A stretch of 64,000 nucleotides of DNA from Methylobacterium brachythecii (GTDB taxonomy: Bacteria; Pseudomonadota; Alphaproteobacteria; Rhizobiales; Beijerinckiaceae), in the NCBI RefSeq assembly GCF_014196345.1, contig NZ_JACIDN010000006.1, positions 310,001-374,000 on the forward strand, written 5' to 3'. The translations under genes and the position numbers were made by a program. The notes below the pieces were generated by a model. It saw only the letters and a list, made by a program, of their open reading frames with translations, was not told where the DNA came from and did no database searches. Shown here in pieces: positions 43,346-51,368 of the stretch. Positions within the stretch are counted from its first letter, which is position 1. Each line of letters starts with the position of its first letter.

Positions 43346-44227
43346 TTGGCCCGAACCTACTTGACCCACTCTGCGCCCGAGACCGGCGAAGTCGAGCGTC
43401 GCCGTTGGATGTTCCGGCATCCCGTCGTCATCCGCATCACACACTGGATCAATGCGATCTGTCTTCTGGTCTTGCTCATGAGCGGCCTGCAGATCTTCAA
43501 CGCCCATCCGGCCCTGTACTGGGGCAACATCTCGACCTTCGACACGCCATTGATGGCGATGTCCTCTACCGAGGACGACCCGCCCAAAGGCGTCACGACA
43601 ATGTTCGGGAAAACCTTCGACACCACCGGCTGGCTTGGCTCCTCGGCGGGTGCCGACGGCGAGCCGGCGGATCGCGGCTTTCCCTCTTGGTTGACCTTGC
43701 CGAGCGACCAGGATCTTACCGGCGGCCGCTCCTGGCACTTCTTCTTCGCCTGGGCCTTCGTCCTGAACGGCCTCGCCTACCTGCTCTACGGGGTGATCAG
43801 CGGGCAGCTTCGTTTCCGGGTCATCCCGTCCCGCGACCAGGTCCGCCATTTCGGCGCGTCGGTGTGGGAGCACGTGACGCTGCGTTTCCCGCAAGGCGAC
43901 GAGGCCAAGCGATACAACGTCATCCAGAAGCTCACCTACCTCGTGGTCCTGTTCGTGCTGCTGCCCGTGCAGGTGCTGGCGGGCCTTGCGATGTCTCCCG
44001 CGATGGATGCGGCGTTCCCATTCCTGCTGACGCTGTTCGATGGACGGCAGTCGGCGCGCACGGTCCACTTCGTCGTGGCGGGGCTGCTGGCCCTGTTCGT
44101 GATCGTACATGTCGCCTTGGTCGTGCTCTCCGGCTTTTGGAACAACATGCGCGGCATGATCACCGGCTGGTTTGTGATCGAGCGCAAGGTCGTGCCGGCC
44201 GGCGTCGCAGGGGAGCCCAGGGCATGA
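43346..44227 (+). CDS. b561-type membrane cytochrome (electron-transfer partner of molybdoenzyme)
   Basis: 293 residues, about four to five membrane helices, cytochrome b561/Ni-Fe-hydrogenase cytochrome b fold. Candidate haem ligands are His33 in RITHWINAICLL, His in SWHFFFAWAF and the two His in VHFVVAGLLALFVIVHVA. Long soluble loop between the first two helices (about residues 55-125). The start is a TTG at 43346 with GAGGA upstream. The stop overlaps the molybdoenzyme start by 4 bases, so they form one unit. It would pass quinol electrons to the periplasmic molybdenum site, the role MsrQ plays for MsrP. Confidence 0.87.
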   Translation: MARTYLTHSAPETGEVERRRWMFRHPVVIRITHWINAICLLVLLMSGLQIFNAHPALYWGNISTFDTPLMAMSSTEDDPPKGVTTMFGKTFDTTGWLGSSAGADGEPADRGFPSWLTLPSDQDLTGGRSWHFFFAWAFVLNGLAYLLYGVISGQLRFRVIPSRDQVRHFGASVWEHVTLRFPQGDEAKRYNVIQKLTYLVVLFVLLPVQVLAGLAMSPAMDAAFPFLLTLFDGRQSARTVHFVVAGLLALFVIVHVALVVLSGFWNNMRGMITGWFVIERKVVPAGVAGEPRA

Positions 44228-45156
44228 GTCTTCGTCCGAGCCGACGCGCCCTCCTGACTGGGGCCTCAGCCGTAGCCGCTGCAGCCATGCTCGGCGGCTG
44301 CGACCGCCTCGGCAACACGGAATGGTTCCAGCGCACGCTCAAGACCGGAGAGGACGCCAACCTCTTCGTCCAGCGCCTGCTCCTGACCGAACGCTCCTTG
44401 GCCCCTGAATACGCCGAGGCCGACATCTCGCCGTGGTTCAAGCCGAACGGCACCGAGGACCCGCCGGACAAGCCCTACAAAGCCCTAGCGAAAGGCAAAT
44501 TCGCCAAATACCACCTGGAGGTCGCCGGCCTCGTCGAGGCCCCCTTCAAGTTGTCCCTGGCGGAGCTCCGTAAGCTTCCGGCTCGCACGCAAGTCACCCG
44601 GCATGATTGCGTCGAGGGCTGGAGCGCTATCGGCAAATGGACCGGGGTGCCGCTCGCCGATCTTCTGACTCGGGCCAAGCTCAAGCCGGAGGCGCGCTAC
44701 GTCATGTTCCACTGCGCCGACACGATGGATCACGGCGAGGATGACGGCGGATCGGACGACGCGCAGGATGCCGGCTCCGACGAGATGACCCCCGTTGGCA
44801 ACGCCAACCCGGCCATGACCAAGCAGGCGGGCACCGGGGAGAGCAGGAAGGATGCCGGTGGCCAGCAGGGTTCGGCAGAGACCGGAGCCAGCGGCGGATC
44901 GCCGGTCAGGTACTACGAGAGCCTCGACCTTGTGGACGCGTTCCATCCGCAGACGATCCTCGCCTACGACATGAACGGCAAAGCACTTCCCGTTTCGAAC
45001 GGCGCCCCGCTGCGGCTGCGCGTCGAACGGAACCTCGGCTACAAACAGGCGAAGTACGTGATGCGCATCGAGGTGGTCGAGAGTTTTGCCCACATCGGCG
45101 ATGGCAAGGGCGGATATTGGGAGGATCAGGGCTACGCCTGGTACGCCGGAATCTGA
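44224..45156 (+). CDS. Periplasmic SUOX-fold molybdoenzyme, Tat-type lipoprotein with acidic linker
   Basis: 310 residues. The leader RPSRRALLTGASAVAAAAMLGGC combines a twin-arginine-like motif with a lipobox, predicting a lipid-anchored Cys26. The candidate Mo-ligating Cys129 is in TRHDCVEGWSAIGKW, followed by TGVPLADLL. Residues about 170-228 are a low-complexity, Asp/Gly/Ser/Gln-rich insertion not expected in the fold, then FHPQTILAYDMNG and PLRLRVERNLGYK resume the family pattern. No dimerisation domain follows, as in MsrP/YedY. It is probably a reductase for an oxidised periplasmic substrate, for instance methionine sulfoxide of the adjacent peptide. That substrate is inference. Confidence 0.86.
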   Translation: MSLRPSRRALLTGASAVAAAAMLGGCDRLGNTEWFQRTLKTGEDANLFVQRLLLTERSLAPEYAEADISPWFKPNGTEDPPDKPYKALAKGKFAKYHLEVAGLVEAPFKLSLAELRKLPARTQVTRHDCVEGWSAIGKWTGVPLADLLTRAKLKPEARYVMFHCADTMDHGEDDGGSDDAQDAGSDEMTPVGNANPAMTKQAGTGESRKDAGGQQGSAETGASGGSPVRYYESLDLVDAFHPQTILAYDMNGKALPVSNGAPLRLRVERNLGYKQAKYVMRIEVVESFAHIGDGKGGYWEDQGYAWYAGI

Positions 45157-45392
45157 CTGAAGCCCCAAGCGAGGTGGCTGGCGAACGGCAGGGCTAGGGA
45201 ACGTGCTCGCCGAGCTTGAGCCGTCTGTCTCCGTCCTTCCCGATCCAGTTCTGGCGCTGTCCAGCTCAAAAGCCGGGAACAGTTCGGATTGGGTACGGTT
45301 GCTCGCAGGACCGCATGCGTCGTCGCACGGTTCCCCACCCTTCCCAAATACTGAACGAGGCCACCGTCTGCGGGTCTCGCAGGAGCCGTTTG

Positions 45393-46565
45393 ATGAAAGC
45401 ACTGTGCTGGCACGGCAAGAACGATATTCGCTGCGATACGGTGCCGGACCCGATCATCGAGGATCCGCGCGACGTCGTCATCAAGGTGACGTCGTGTGCG
45501 ATCTGCGGCTCCGACCTCCACCTCATGGACGGTTTGATGCCGACCATGAAGAGCGGCGATGTGCTCGGCCACGAGTTCATGGGCGAGGTTGTCGAAGTCG
45601 GCGGGGCGCACAAGAAGTTCAAGAAGGGCGACCGCATCGTCGTGCCCTTCAACATCAATTGCGGCGAGTGCCGACAATGCAAGCTCGGCAACTTCTCGGT
45701 CTGCGAGCGCTCGAACCGCAACGCCGAGATGGCCGCCGAGCAGTTTGGCTACACTACGGCAGGCCTATTCGGATACTCCCACCTCACCGGTGGCTACGCT
45801 GGCGGCCAAGCCGAGTACGTCCGCGTTCCCATGGCCGACGTCGCGCCGATGCTGGTGCCGGAGGGCATGGACGACGAGTCCGTCCTCTTCCTTACCGACA
45901 TCCTGCCGACCGGATGGCAGGGCGCAGAGCACTGCGAGATCCAGGGCGGTGAAATCATCGCCATCTGGGGTGCCGGCCCGGTCGGGCTGTTCGCGATCCA
46001 ATCGGCCAAGATCATGGGGGCAGAGCGCATCATCGTCATCGAAGCGGTGCCGGAGCGCATCGCAATGGCGCGCAAGGCTGGGGCGACCGACATCATCGAC
46101 TTCGAGCACGAAGACGTGTTCGAGCGGATCAAGGAGATCAGCAAGGGCGCAGGCGCCGACGGCGTGATCGACTGCGTCGGCATGGAAGCCTCCGGCCATG
46201 GCGGCATTAGCGGCGCGCTCGCGGCTGTCCAGGAGAAGCTGACGGCGACGCAGCGGCCCTACGTGCTCGGTGAGGCGATCAAGGCGGTACGGCCCTGCGG
46301 CATCGTCTCGGTGCCCGGCGTCTATGGCGGTCCGGTGCCGATCAACATGGGCTCCGTCGTCCAGAAAGGTCTGACCATCAAGAGCGGTCAGACTCACGTG
46401 AAGCGCTACCTGAAACCACTGACTAAGCTGATCCAAGAGGGCAAAATTGACACTACGTCGATGATTACCCATCGCTCGACGAATCTCGCTGACGGGCCGG
46501 ATCTATACAATACTTTCAAGGACAAGAAGGACGGTTGCGTGAAGGTGGTCTTCCACCCAAGCTAA
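45393..46565 (+). CDS. Zinc-dependent alcohol/formaldehyde dehydrogenase (MDR family)
   Basis: 390 residues. Catalytic zinc ligands are in CAICGSDLHL and GHEFMGEV, the structural zinc Cys set in NCGECRQCKLGNFSVC and the NAD-binding GAGPVG motif near the middle. It is of the glutathione-independent formaldehyde dehydrogenase / threonine dehydrogenase-like group, with the long C-terminal insertion and YLKPLTKLI. ATG 45393 has AGGAG 7 bases upstream. Possible substrates are formaldehyde, short alcohols or aldehyde adducts. It stands alone, 236 bases after the molybdoenzyme. Confidence 0.9.
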   Translation: MKALCWHGKNDIRCDTVPDPIIEDPRDVVIKVTSCAICGSDLHLMDGLMPTMKSGDVLGHEFMGEVVEVGGAHKKFKKGDRIVVPFNINCGECRQCKLGNFSVCERSNRNAEMAAEQFGYTTAGLFGYSHLTGGYAGGQAEYVRVPMADVAPMLVPEGMDDESVLFLTDILPTGWQGAEHCEIQGGEIIAIWGAGPVGLFAIQSAKIMGAERIIVIEAVPERIAMARKAGATDIIDFEHEDVFERIKEISKGAGADGVIDCVGMEASGHGGISGALAAVQEKLTATQRPYVLGEAIKAVRPCGIVSVPGVYGGPVPINMGSVVQKGLTIKSGQTHVKRYLKPLTKLIQEGKIDTTSMITHRSTNLADGPDLYNTFKDKKDGCVKVVFHPS

Positions 46566-46617
46566 CTTTGCTCAGCCGTAGTCGAATTTTCTCCTGATCA
46601 ATTCCGCGAGGATAAAC

Positions 46618-47706
46618 ATGACTTATCTGCGATACGCAGCCGATATCGAGAAGCCCGCCGCGGACGAGCAGGAGACGATAGACGGCATCGTCAAGGGGAT
46701 GACGCAGCAATCCGAGACGGTCGAGGCTCGCGAGCACCATGCCGTGCGGGCGAGCCACGCCAAGAGTTCGGCATGCGTCACCGGAGAACTGACGATTTCC
46801 GCCGGCCTGCCGTCGGAATTGGCGCAAGGTTTGTTCGCCACGCCCGGGACCTACCCCGTAGCGGTGCGGTTCGCACAGGGCCCCGGAGAGACGCTCGGCG
46901 ACCGCGTCTCTACCCACCGCGGCATGTCCATCAAAGTGTTCGACGTGCCCGGCGAGAAGCTGCCCGGCCACACCGTCGACACCCAGGACTTCGTGCTGGC
47001 GACCGGCACGACGTTTCCGTCCGGGACTGCGGCCGGCTTCCTTCGTGACGGGACCGTCATCGGCAAGGCTACAGGGCTACCGGAGGGGGCCAAGAGCGCC
47101 GTCTCTTCGACGATGCGTAACCTCAACAAGGTGTTGCACGCGTTCGGGACCGAGAGTGCGCTCGCCGACTTCTTCGGCCATCCCTACAGCCATCCTCTGG
47201 CCGACAGTTACTTCAGCCAGGCGCCAGTGCTTTACGGCGACTACGTGGCCAAGCTCGGCGTGGTGCCGGTCTCGCAGGCGCAGCTCGCCCTAGCGGAATG
47301 GCGCCTCGACCCTCACGAAGACGAGAATGGCTTCCGGCATGCCGCAGCCACCTTCTTCCAGGAGAACGAGGTGGTCTACGAGCTAAAGGTGCAGCTCTGG
47401 GCGGACGCGGAGAAGCAGCCCATCGAGGACGCGTCGGTCGATTGGCCGGTCTCGATTAGCCCCTACCGGACCGTCGCGACGCTGCGCCTCCCGCGCCAGG
47501 ACGCCTATGCCCCTGTCCGGGTTCGCTACTTCGACGAGGTGATGACCTTCCGCCCGGCCCACAGCTTAGCGGCGCATCGTCCGCTCGGGTCCGTCATGAG
47601 GGCGCGGCTGCAGGTCTACCGGGCGCTGAGCGCCTTCCGACACCGCGAAAACGGGGTGGCCTCCGAGGACACGTCAAGCGTCGAGCAAATCCCGGCGGTG
47701 TCGTAG
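46618..47706 (+). CDS. Catalase-like haem protein (small catalase family, SrpA-type)
   Basis: 362 residues. ASHAKSSACVTGEL carries the likely distal His, and YPVAVRFAQG, THRGMSIKVFD and TQDFVLA are catalase-fold landmarks. The usual proximal-Tyr signature RxFxYxD was not found near the C-terminus, where RPAHSLAAHRPLGSVMRAR occurs instead, as in the small catalase-related peroxidases. No signal peptide. Probably a peroxidase or peroxide-dependent oxygenase rather than a true catalase. It follows the alcohol dehydrogenase by 52 bases. Confidence 0.82.
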   Translation: MTYLRYAADIEKPAADEQETIDGIVKGMTQQSETVEAREHHAVRASHAKSSACVTGELTISAGLPSELAQGLFATPGTYPVAVRFAQGPGETLGDRVSTHRGMSIKVFDVPGEKLPGHTVDTQDFVLATGTTFPSGTAAGFLRDGTVIGKATGLPEGAKSAVSSTMRNLNKVLHAFGTESALADFFGHPYSHPLADSYFSQAPVLYGDYVAKLGVVPVSQAQLALAEWRLDPHEDENGFRHAAATFFQENEVVYELKVQLWADAEKQPIEDASVDWPVSISPYRTVATLRLPRQDAYAPVRVRYFDEVMTFRPAHSLAAHRPLGSVMRARLQVYRALSAFRHRENGVASEDTSSVEQIPAVS

Positions 47707-47755
47707 CTCGTCCGTGCCTGCCGAGCCCGGATGTCATAGGATTGGAATAGCGAAA

Positions 47756-48934
47756 ATGTCGAAAGTCGATCAGGCGCGCGTGGGTCTCGCCACCCTCCTC
47801 ATGGGAAGCGTCATGCTGACCGCGGCCTCGGCATGGGCTGAAGGCAACCTCACCAAGGTCGCGAGCTTCGAGCATCAGGTGACAGGCGTCACCGTCGCGA
47901 AGGACGGGCGCATGTTCGTCAACTTCCCGCGCTGGAGCGAGGATGCCCCAGTCTCGGTCGCCGAGCTCAAGGATGGAAAACCGGTCGCCTACCCCGATGA
48001 CGAGTGGAATTCCTGGCGCAACGCGAAGAAGGACGAGGTCGACCCCAAGAACCACTTCGTCTGCGTGCAGAGCGTCGTCGCCGACGGACAGGATCGACTC
48101 TGGGTCGTCGACGCGGCCGCGCCGGCGATGGGGGCCGTCGTCAAGGATGGCGCCAAGCTCGTCGGCATCGACCTGAAGACCAGCAAGGTCGTGAAGACCA
48201 TTCCCTTCGACACCAGCACCGTGATGCAGGCGTCCTACATCAACGACGTACGCATCTCGCCCGATGGCAAGACGGCGTTTCTCACCGACTCGGGTGCAGA
48301 GGGCGCTCTGATCGTCGTCGACATCGACAGCGGCTCCGCCAAACGCGTCCTGTCGGGTCATCCCACGACCATGCCGGACAAGTCGGTGACCGTGGCCTAC
48401 GACGGCAAGGCATTGCGCCGGCCGGACGGGCGCGGCGTCGAGTTCTCTGCGGATGGCATCGCCCTCTCGCCTGATGGCAAGATGCTTTACTGGCAGGCCA
48501 TCAAGGGCAAGACGCTCTACAGCATCCCGACCGATGCCCTGACCGGTTGGGCGACCGCATCGTTCGTCCCTGAGCTTCTAAGCGACCGGACGCTGGGCTC
48601 CAAGATCGTCACGGTCGGCGAGAACGGACCGGCCGACGGCCTGCTAATTTCTAAGAAGGACGGTCGAATGTACGTGTCCTCCCCGCAGGACAATGCGGTG
48701 AAGGTACGAGATCTCGCCGGGACAAATTCCGGACTGACGACACTGGTCCAGGATCCGCAACTACGCTGGCCGGACACGTTCTCCGAAGGGCCGGACGGCG
48801 CGATCTACGTGACGACATCACACATTCAGGACTCGGCCGACTACAAGGCGGGCGCGCCCATCACGCTTCCGAGCGAACTTTGGGCGATCAAGCCCGGCCA
48901 GGATGAGGTCACAGGTTCAGCAGGATCGCGGTAG
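47756..48934 (+). CDS. Exported Yellow/major-royal-jelly-protein-like beta-propeller
   Basis: 392 residues. Signal peptide to about AWA, mature chain with repeated short blocks typical of a six-bladed propeller: DGRMFVNFPRWSEDAPVSVAEL, LWVVDAAAPAMG, FLTDSGAEGALIVVDI, GIALSPDGKMLYWQAI. These match the bacterial MRJP/Yellow family, whose biochemical role is unclear; some members bind small amines or have dopachrome-type activity. It lies 49 bases after the catalase-like gene and is probably cotranscribed. Confidence 0.85.
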   Translation: MSKVDQARVGLATLLMGSVMLTAASAWAEGNLTKVASFEHQVTGVTVAKDGRMFVNFPRWSEDAPVSVAELKDGKPVAYPDDEWNSWRNAKKDEVDPKNHFVCVQSVVADGQDRLWVVDAAAPAMGAVVKDGAKLVGIDLKTSKVVKTIPFDTSTVMQASYINDVRISPDGKTAFLTDSGAEGALIVVDIDSGSAKRVLSGHPTTMPDKSVTVAYDGKALRRPDGRGVEFSADGIALSPDGKMLYWQAIKGKTLYSIPTDALTGWATASFVPELLSDRTLGSKIVTVGENGPADGLLISKKDGRMYVSSPQDNAVKVRDLAGTNSGLTTLVQDPQLRWPDTFSEGPDGAIYVTTSHIQDSADYKAGAPITLPSELWAIKPGQDEVTGSAGSR

Positions 48935-48993
48935 CGCTGGGGCCCAGCCCTTCTAACCTCCCTTCGGCTCGACGGCGTTCGGAAAGAAATCAA

Positions 48994-49443
48994 CTAGCCA
49001 CCAGCAACGCGCTCCGCCGCCCTAGCCGCCATCTTCCGAGCGCGTTCCTCGGCGGCGTCGGCGGCGTCCATGGCATCGTCTAAGCGCTCGGCCCTGCCAC
49101 GGGTCTCGCAACGCTGGCGAAGCTCGTCGAGTTCTTCCTCTGTTAGGTGCTCGATGCCGATGTAGCGGTTTTGGGCGGCGCTCGCGCGGATGAGTTCGTC
49201 GAGCTTGGCCTGGATTGCGGCACCATCGCGATTCTGAGAGTTCTGAATCAGGAACACCATCAGGAAGGTCACGATTGTGGTGCCCGTGTTGATCACGAGC
49301 TGCCACGTCTCCGAATACTGGAAGGCAGGCCCGCTGATTGCCCAAGCGACGACAGAAGTAACCCCGAGCGCGAAGGCGATAGGATGGCCTGCCCATTTGG
49401 CGACCTTGCCGGCGAAAGCGGTGAAAATCTTGGAGCGGCTCAA
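48994..49443 (-). CDS. Low-affinity iron permease (Fet4-like) family membrane protein
   Basis: 149 residues from a TTG start with AGGAG 7 bases upstream. KVAKWAGHPIAFALGVTSVVAWAISGPAF and INTGTTIVTFLMVFLIQNSQNRDGAAIQAKLDEL (given by their cores) are the family signature, with two membrane helices. The C-terminal tail is a charged coiled-coil-like segment. Despite the family name, bacterial members have no proven iron transport. The short length compared with yeast Fet4 is normal for bacteria. Confidence 0.85.
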   Translation of the reverse strand: MSRSKIFTAFAGKVAKWAGHPIAFALGVTSVVAWAISGPAFQYSETWQLVINTGTTIVTFLMVFLIQNSQNRDGAAIQAKLDELIRASAAQNRYIGIEHLTEEELDELRQRCETRGRAERLDDAMDAADAAEERARKMAARAAERVAGG

Positions 49444-49841
49444 AGACAGTCTCCTAGGGCAGGAGACCGCCCCCCGACGTCCCTCCGGCTCAGCTAAGCC
49501 GCAGAATATTGCTGTGGTTCCCTGAGGTGCAGGACCACTCTGCATGGGATCGGCCGCGATGAGCCCTGCGCTGCAGCTCGGACCGTTCAAAGGGTCAATT
49601 ACTAGGGGTCTGAGTTCTGCCTGTCCTTGACGTCATCGTGGTATCCTGAACCGATGGTCCGCTTTTTGGCGGGCAGATGCCAAGAGCAGTCGTTCTGCTT
49701 CCGGCCCGAGGCGGCGGAAAACATCGTGCTTGCTTGCAACTGACCGGACCAGTGGATTGGCCATCGCCAAACGCCCATCTAACGATGGAAGAGAGGTAGA
49801 TGGTCATTTTTCAAAGGATCTGACCCACTATCGCAAATGGA
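49444..49841. other. Divergent intergenic region upstream of sensor kinase
   Basis: 398 bases, no gene recognised. Several short degenerate segments (for example CTGACC near 49742 and 49820) look like eroded repeat or gene remnants. Confidence 0.4.
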
Positions 49842-51368
49842 TTGCTAGCCGCTGCAGAAGCGAATTTTCGGAAGCGAGATGAATGCATTAGGCCGGATCG
49901 GGCCGTGACTCGGTACCGACTTCAAACGAGGCTTGTCGGCCTCTGGATCATGCTGCTCGCGTCGGCGGCGGCGACGGCATACCTGCTGTTTGGTCTCTAT
50001 ACCCAATCGACGGCCGTGCAGGTGTCGCAGGCCGAGCTTGCTGTCGGGCGTGCCTGTCGCGCGATCATCGACCGCTATAGCCTGTCATTGGGTCAGAAGA
50101 CGACGGACGGGAAGGCGGCCGACCTTCCGCGCATTGTATCGGACGCTTTGAGCGGGTGGCCCGGTATCGAAGGCGGGATCTGGAGCAACGCCGACGGTTC
50201 GCTGGCCTATGCCTTCCCAACCTATGAGGGCTCAGGCCCCAAACTGGATCTTCCGGAGGCTGAACGCGGGTCGATCGCCGCAGTGAATGCGGAGACTCGG
50301 CAGCTCGGACGTTCAGTCGTTAGCCACCGGTTGACCCGGACGCAGGCACTCCTGGTGCAGGCATGTCCGCTGCACGGTCCCGTTCCAGGGCTGACCGCCT
50401 GGACGATGACCCGGGCTCACGTCAACGACGGTCCGGCCTATCCACGCTTTCTGGCGGCCCTTGGTTTCCTTGCTGTAGCGGTGATCGGTTCCGCGGGATT
50501 CCTCGGACATTTTCTCTACGGCTACGCCCGTCGCATCGCGCGTCTGGAGGCGGCTCTGGAGGCCCCGAGGAGCGACGGTTCCGATCTCGCTCACCTCGAA
50601 CCTACAGGCGAATACGAGCTCGACCGCCTAGTCGACGCTCTAAACGCAGCGGGCACTCGCCTTAAGGAAGCACGTGAACAAGCCGTCGCGGCCGAGCGAA
50701 TGGCCGCCGTCGGGAGGCTGAGTGCCGACGTGGCTCATGAGATCCGCAATCCTATCGGGGCAATGCGCCTGAAGGCCGAGAACGCCTTGGCTGCCGGAGA
50801 TCCGGTGCGGGCCAAGGCCGCGCTTGGTGCGATCCTAGGCCAGATCGTACGAGTGGAAACGCTGCTGCGCGACCTTCTTAGTCTGACCCAGGCGCGCGCG
50901 CTTGTGCGCGCCCCGACGGATATCCGCGCCCTTCTTGTGGAGACCTCCCAGCTGCACGAAGATTTTGCGCGGCAACGCGGCGTTCATATGGTGATGGACT
51001 TTGAAGGACTGCCCTCTTCGGACCGCCCCCACATCGATCGAGAGCAGGTTCGACGTGCGCTCGACAATCTTCTGCTGAACGCCCTGCAGCATGCGCCGCC
51101 GGATAGCCTCGTGAGCCTGAGCGCTCGTCGGATCATCCGCGAGGGTGCGCCGCGCCTGCATCTGCTCATCTCCGACATCGGACAAGGGATCGATCCGGCG
51201 ATGCGGTCGCGTCTCTTCGAACCTTTCGTTACGGGACGATCCGACGGTACGGGCCTAGGCCTCGCGATCGTGAACAAGGTTGCGCTCGCCCATCGCGGAA
51301 AGACGATGTTCCTCGAAGGAGAGGGCGCGACCACATTTTGGCTGGACCTGCCATGGCAACCATCCTGA
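49842..51368 (+). CDS. Two-component sensor histidine kinase
   Basis: 508 residues. TM1 about 32-54, a periplasmic sensor of about 150 residues, TM2 about 203-227, then a linker and a HisKA domain with the phosphoacceptor His299 in VAHEIRNPIGAMR. The HATPase domain shows NLLLNALQHAP (N box), SDIGQGID (G1), and TGLGLAIVNKV (G2). The start codon is TTG with no clear Shine-Dalgarno; true translation may start up to about 21 codons later. Its stop overlaps the regulator start by 16 bases. Signal is unknown. Confidence 0.9.
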   Translation: MLAAAEANFRKRDECIRPDRAVTRYRLQTRLVGLWIMLLASAAATAYLLFGLYTQSTAVQVSQAELAVGRACRAIIDRYSLSLGQKTTDGKAADLPRIVSDALSGWPGIEGGIWSNADGSLAYAFPTYEGSGPKLDLPEAERGSIAAVNAETRQLGRSVVSHRLTRTQALLVQACPLHGPVPGLTAWTMTRAHVNDGPAYPRFLAALGFLAVAVIGSAGFLGHFLYGYARRIARLEAALEAPRSDGSDLAHLEPTGEYELDRLVDALNAAGTRLKEAREQAVAAERMAAVGRLSADVAHEIRNPIGAMRLKAENALAAGDPVRAKAALGAILGQIVRVETLLRDLLSLTQARALVRAPTDIRALLVETSQLHEDFARQRGVHMVMDFEGLPSSDRPHIDREQVRRALDNLLLNALQHAPPDSLVSLSARRIIREGAPRLHLLISDIGQGIDPAMRSRLFEPFVTGRSDGTGLGLAIVNKVALAHRGKTMFLEGEGATTFWLDLPWQPS

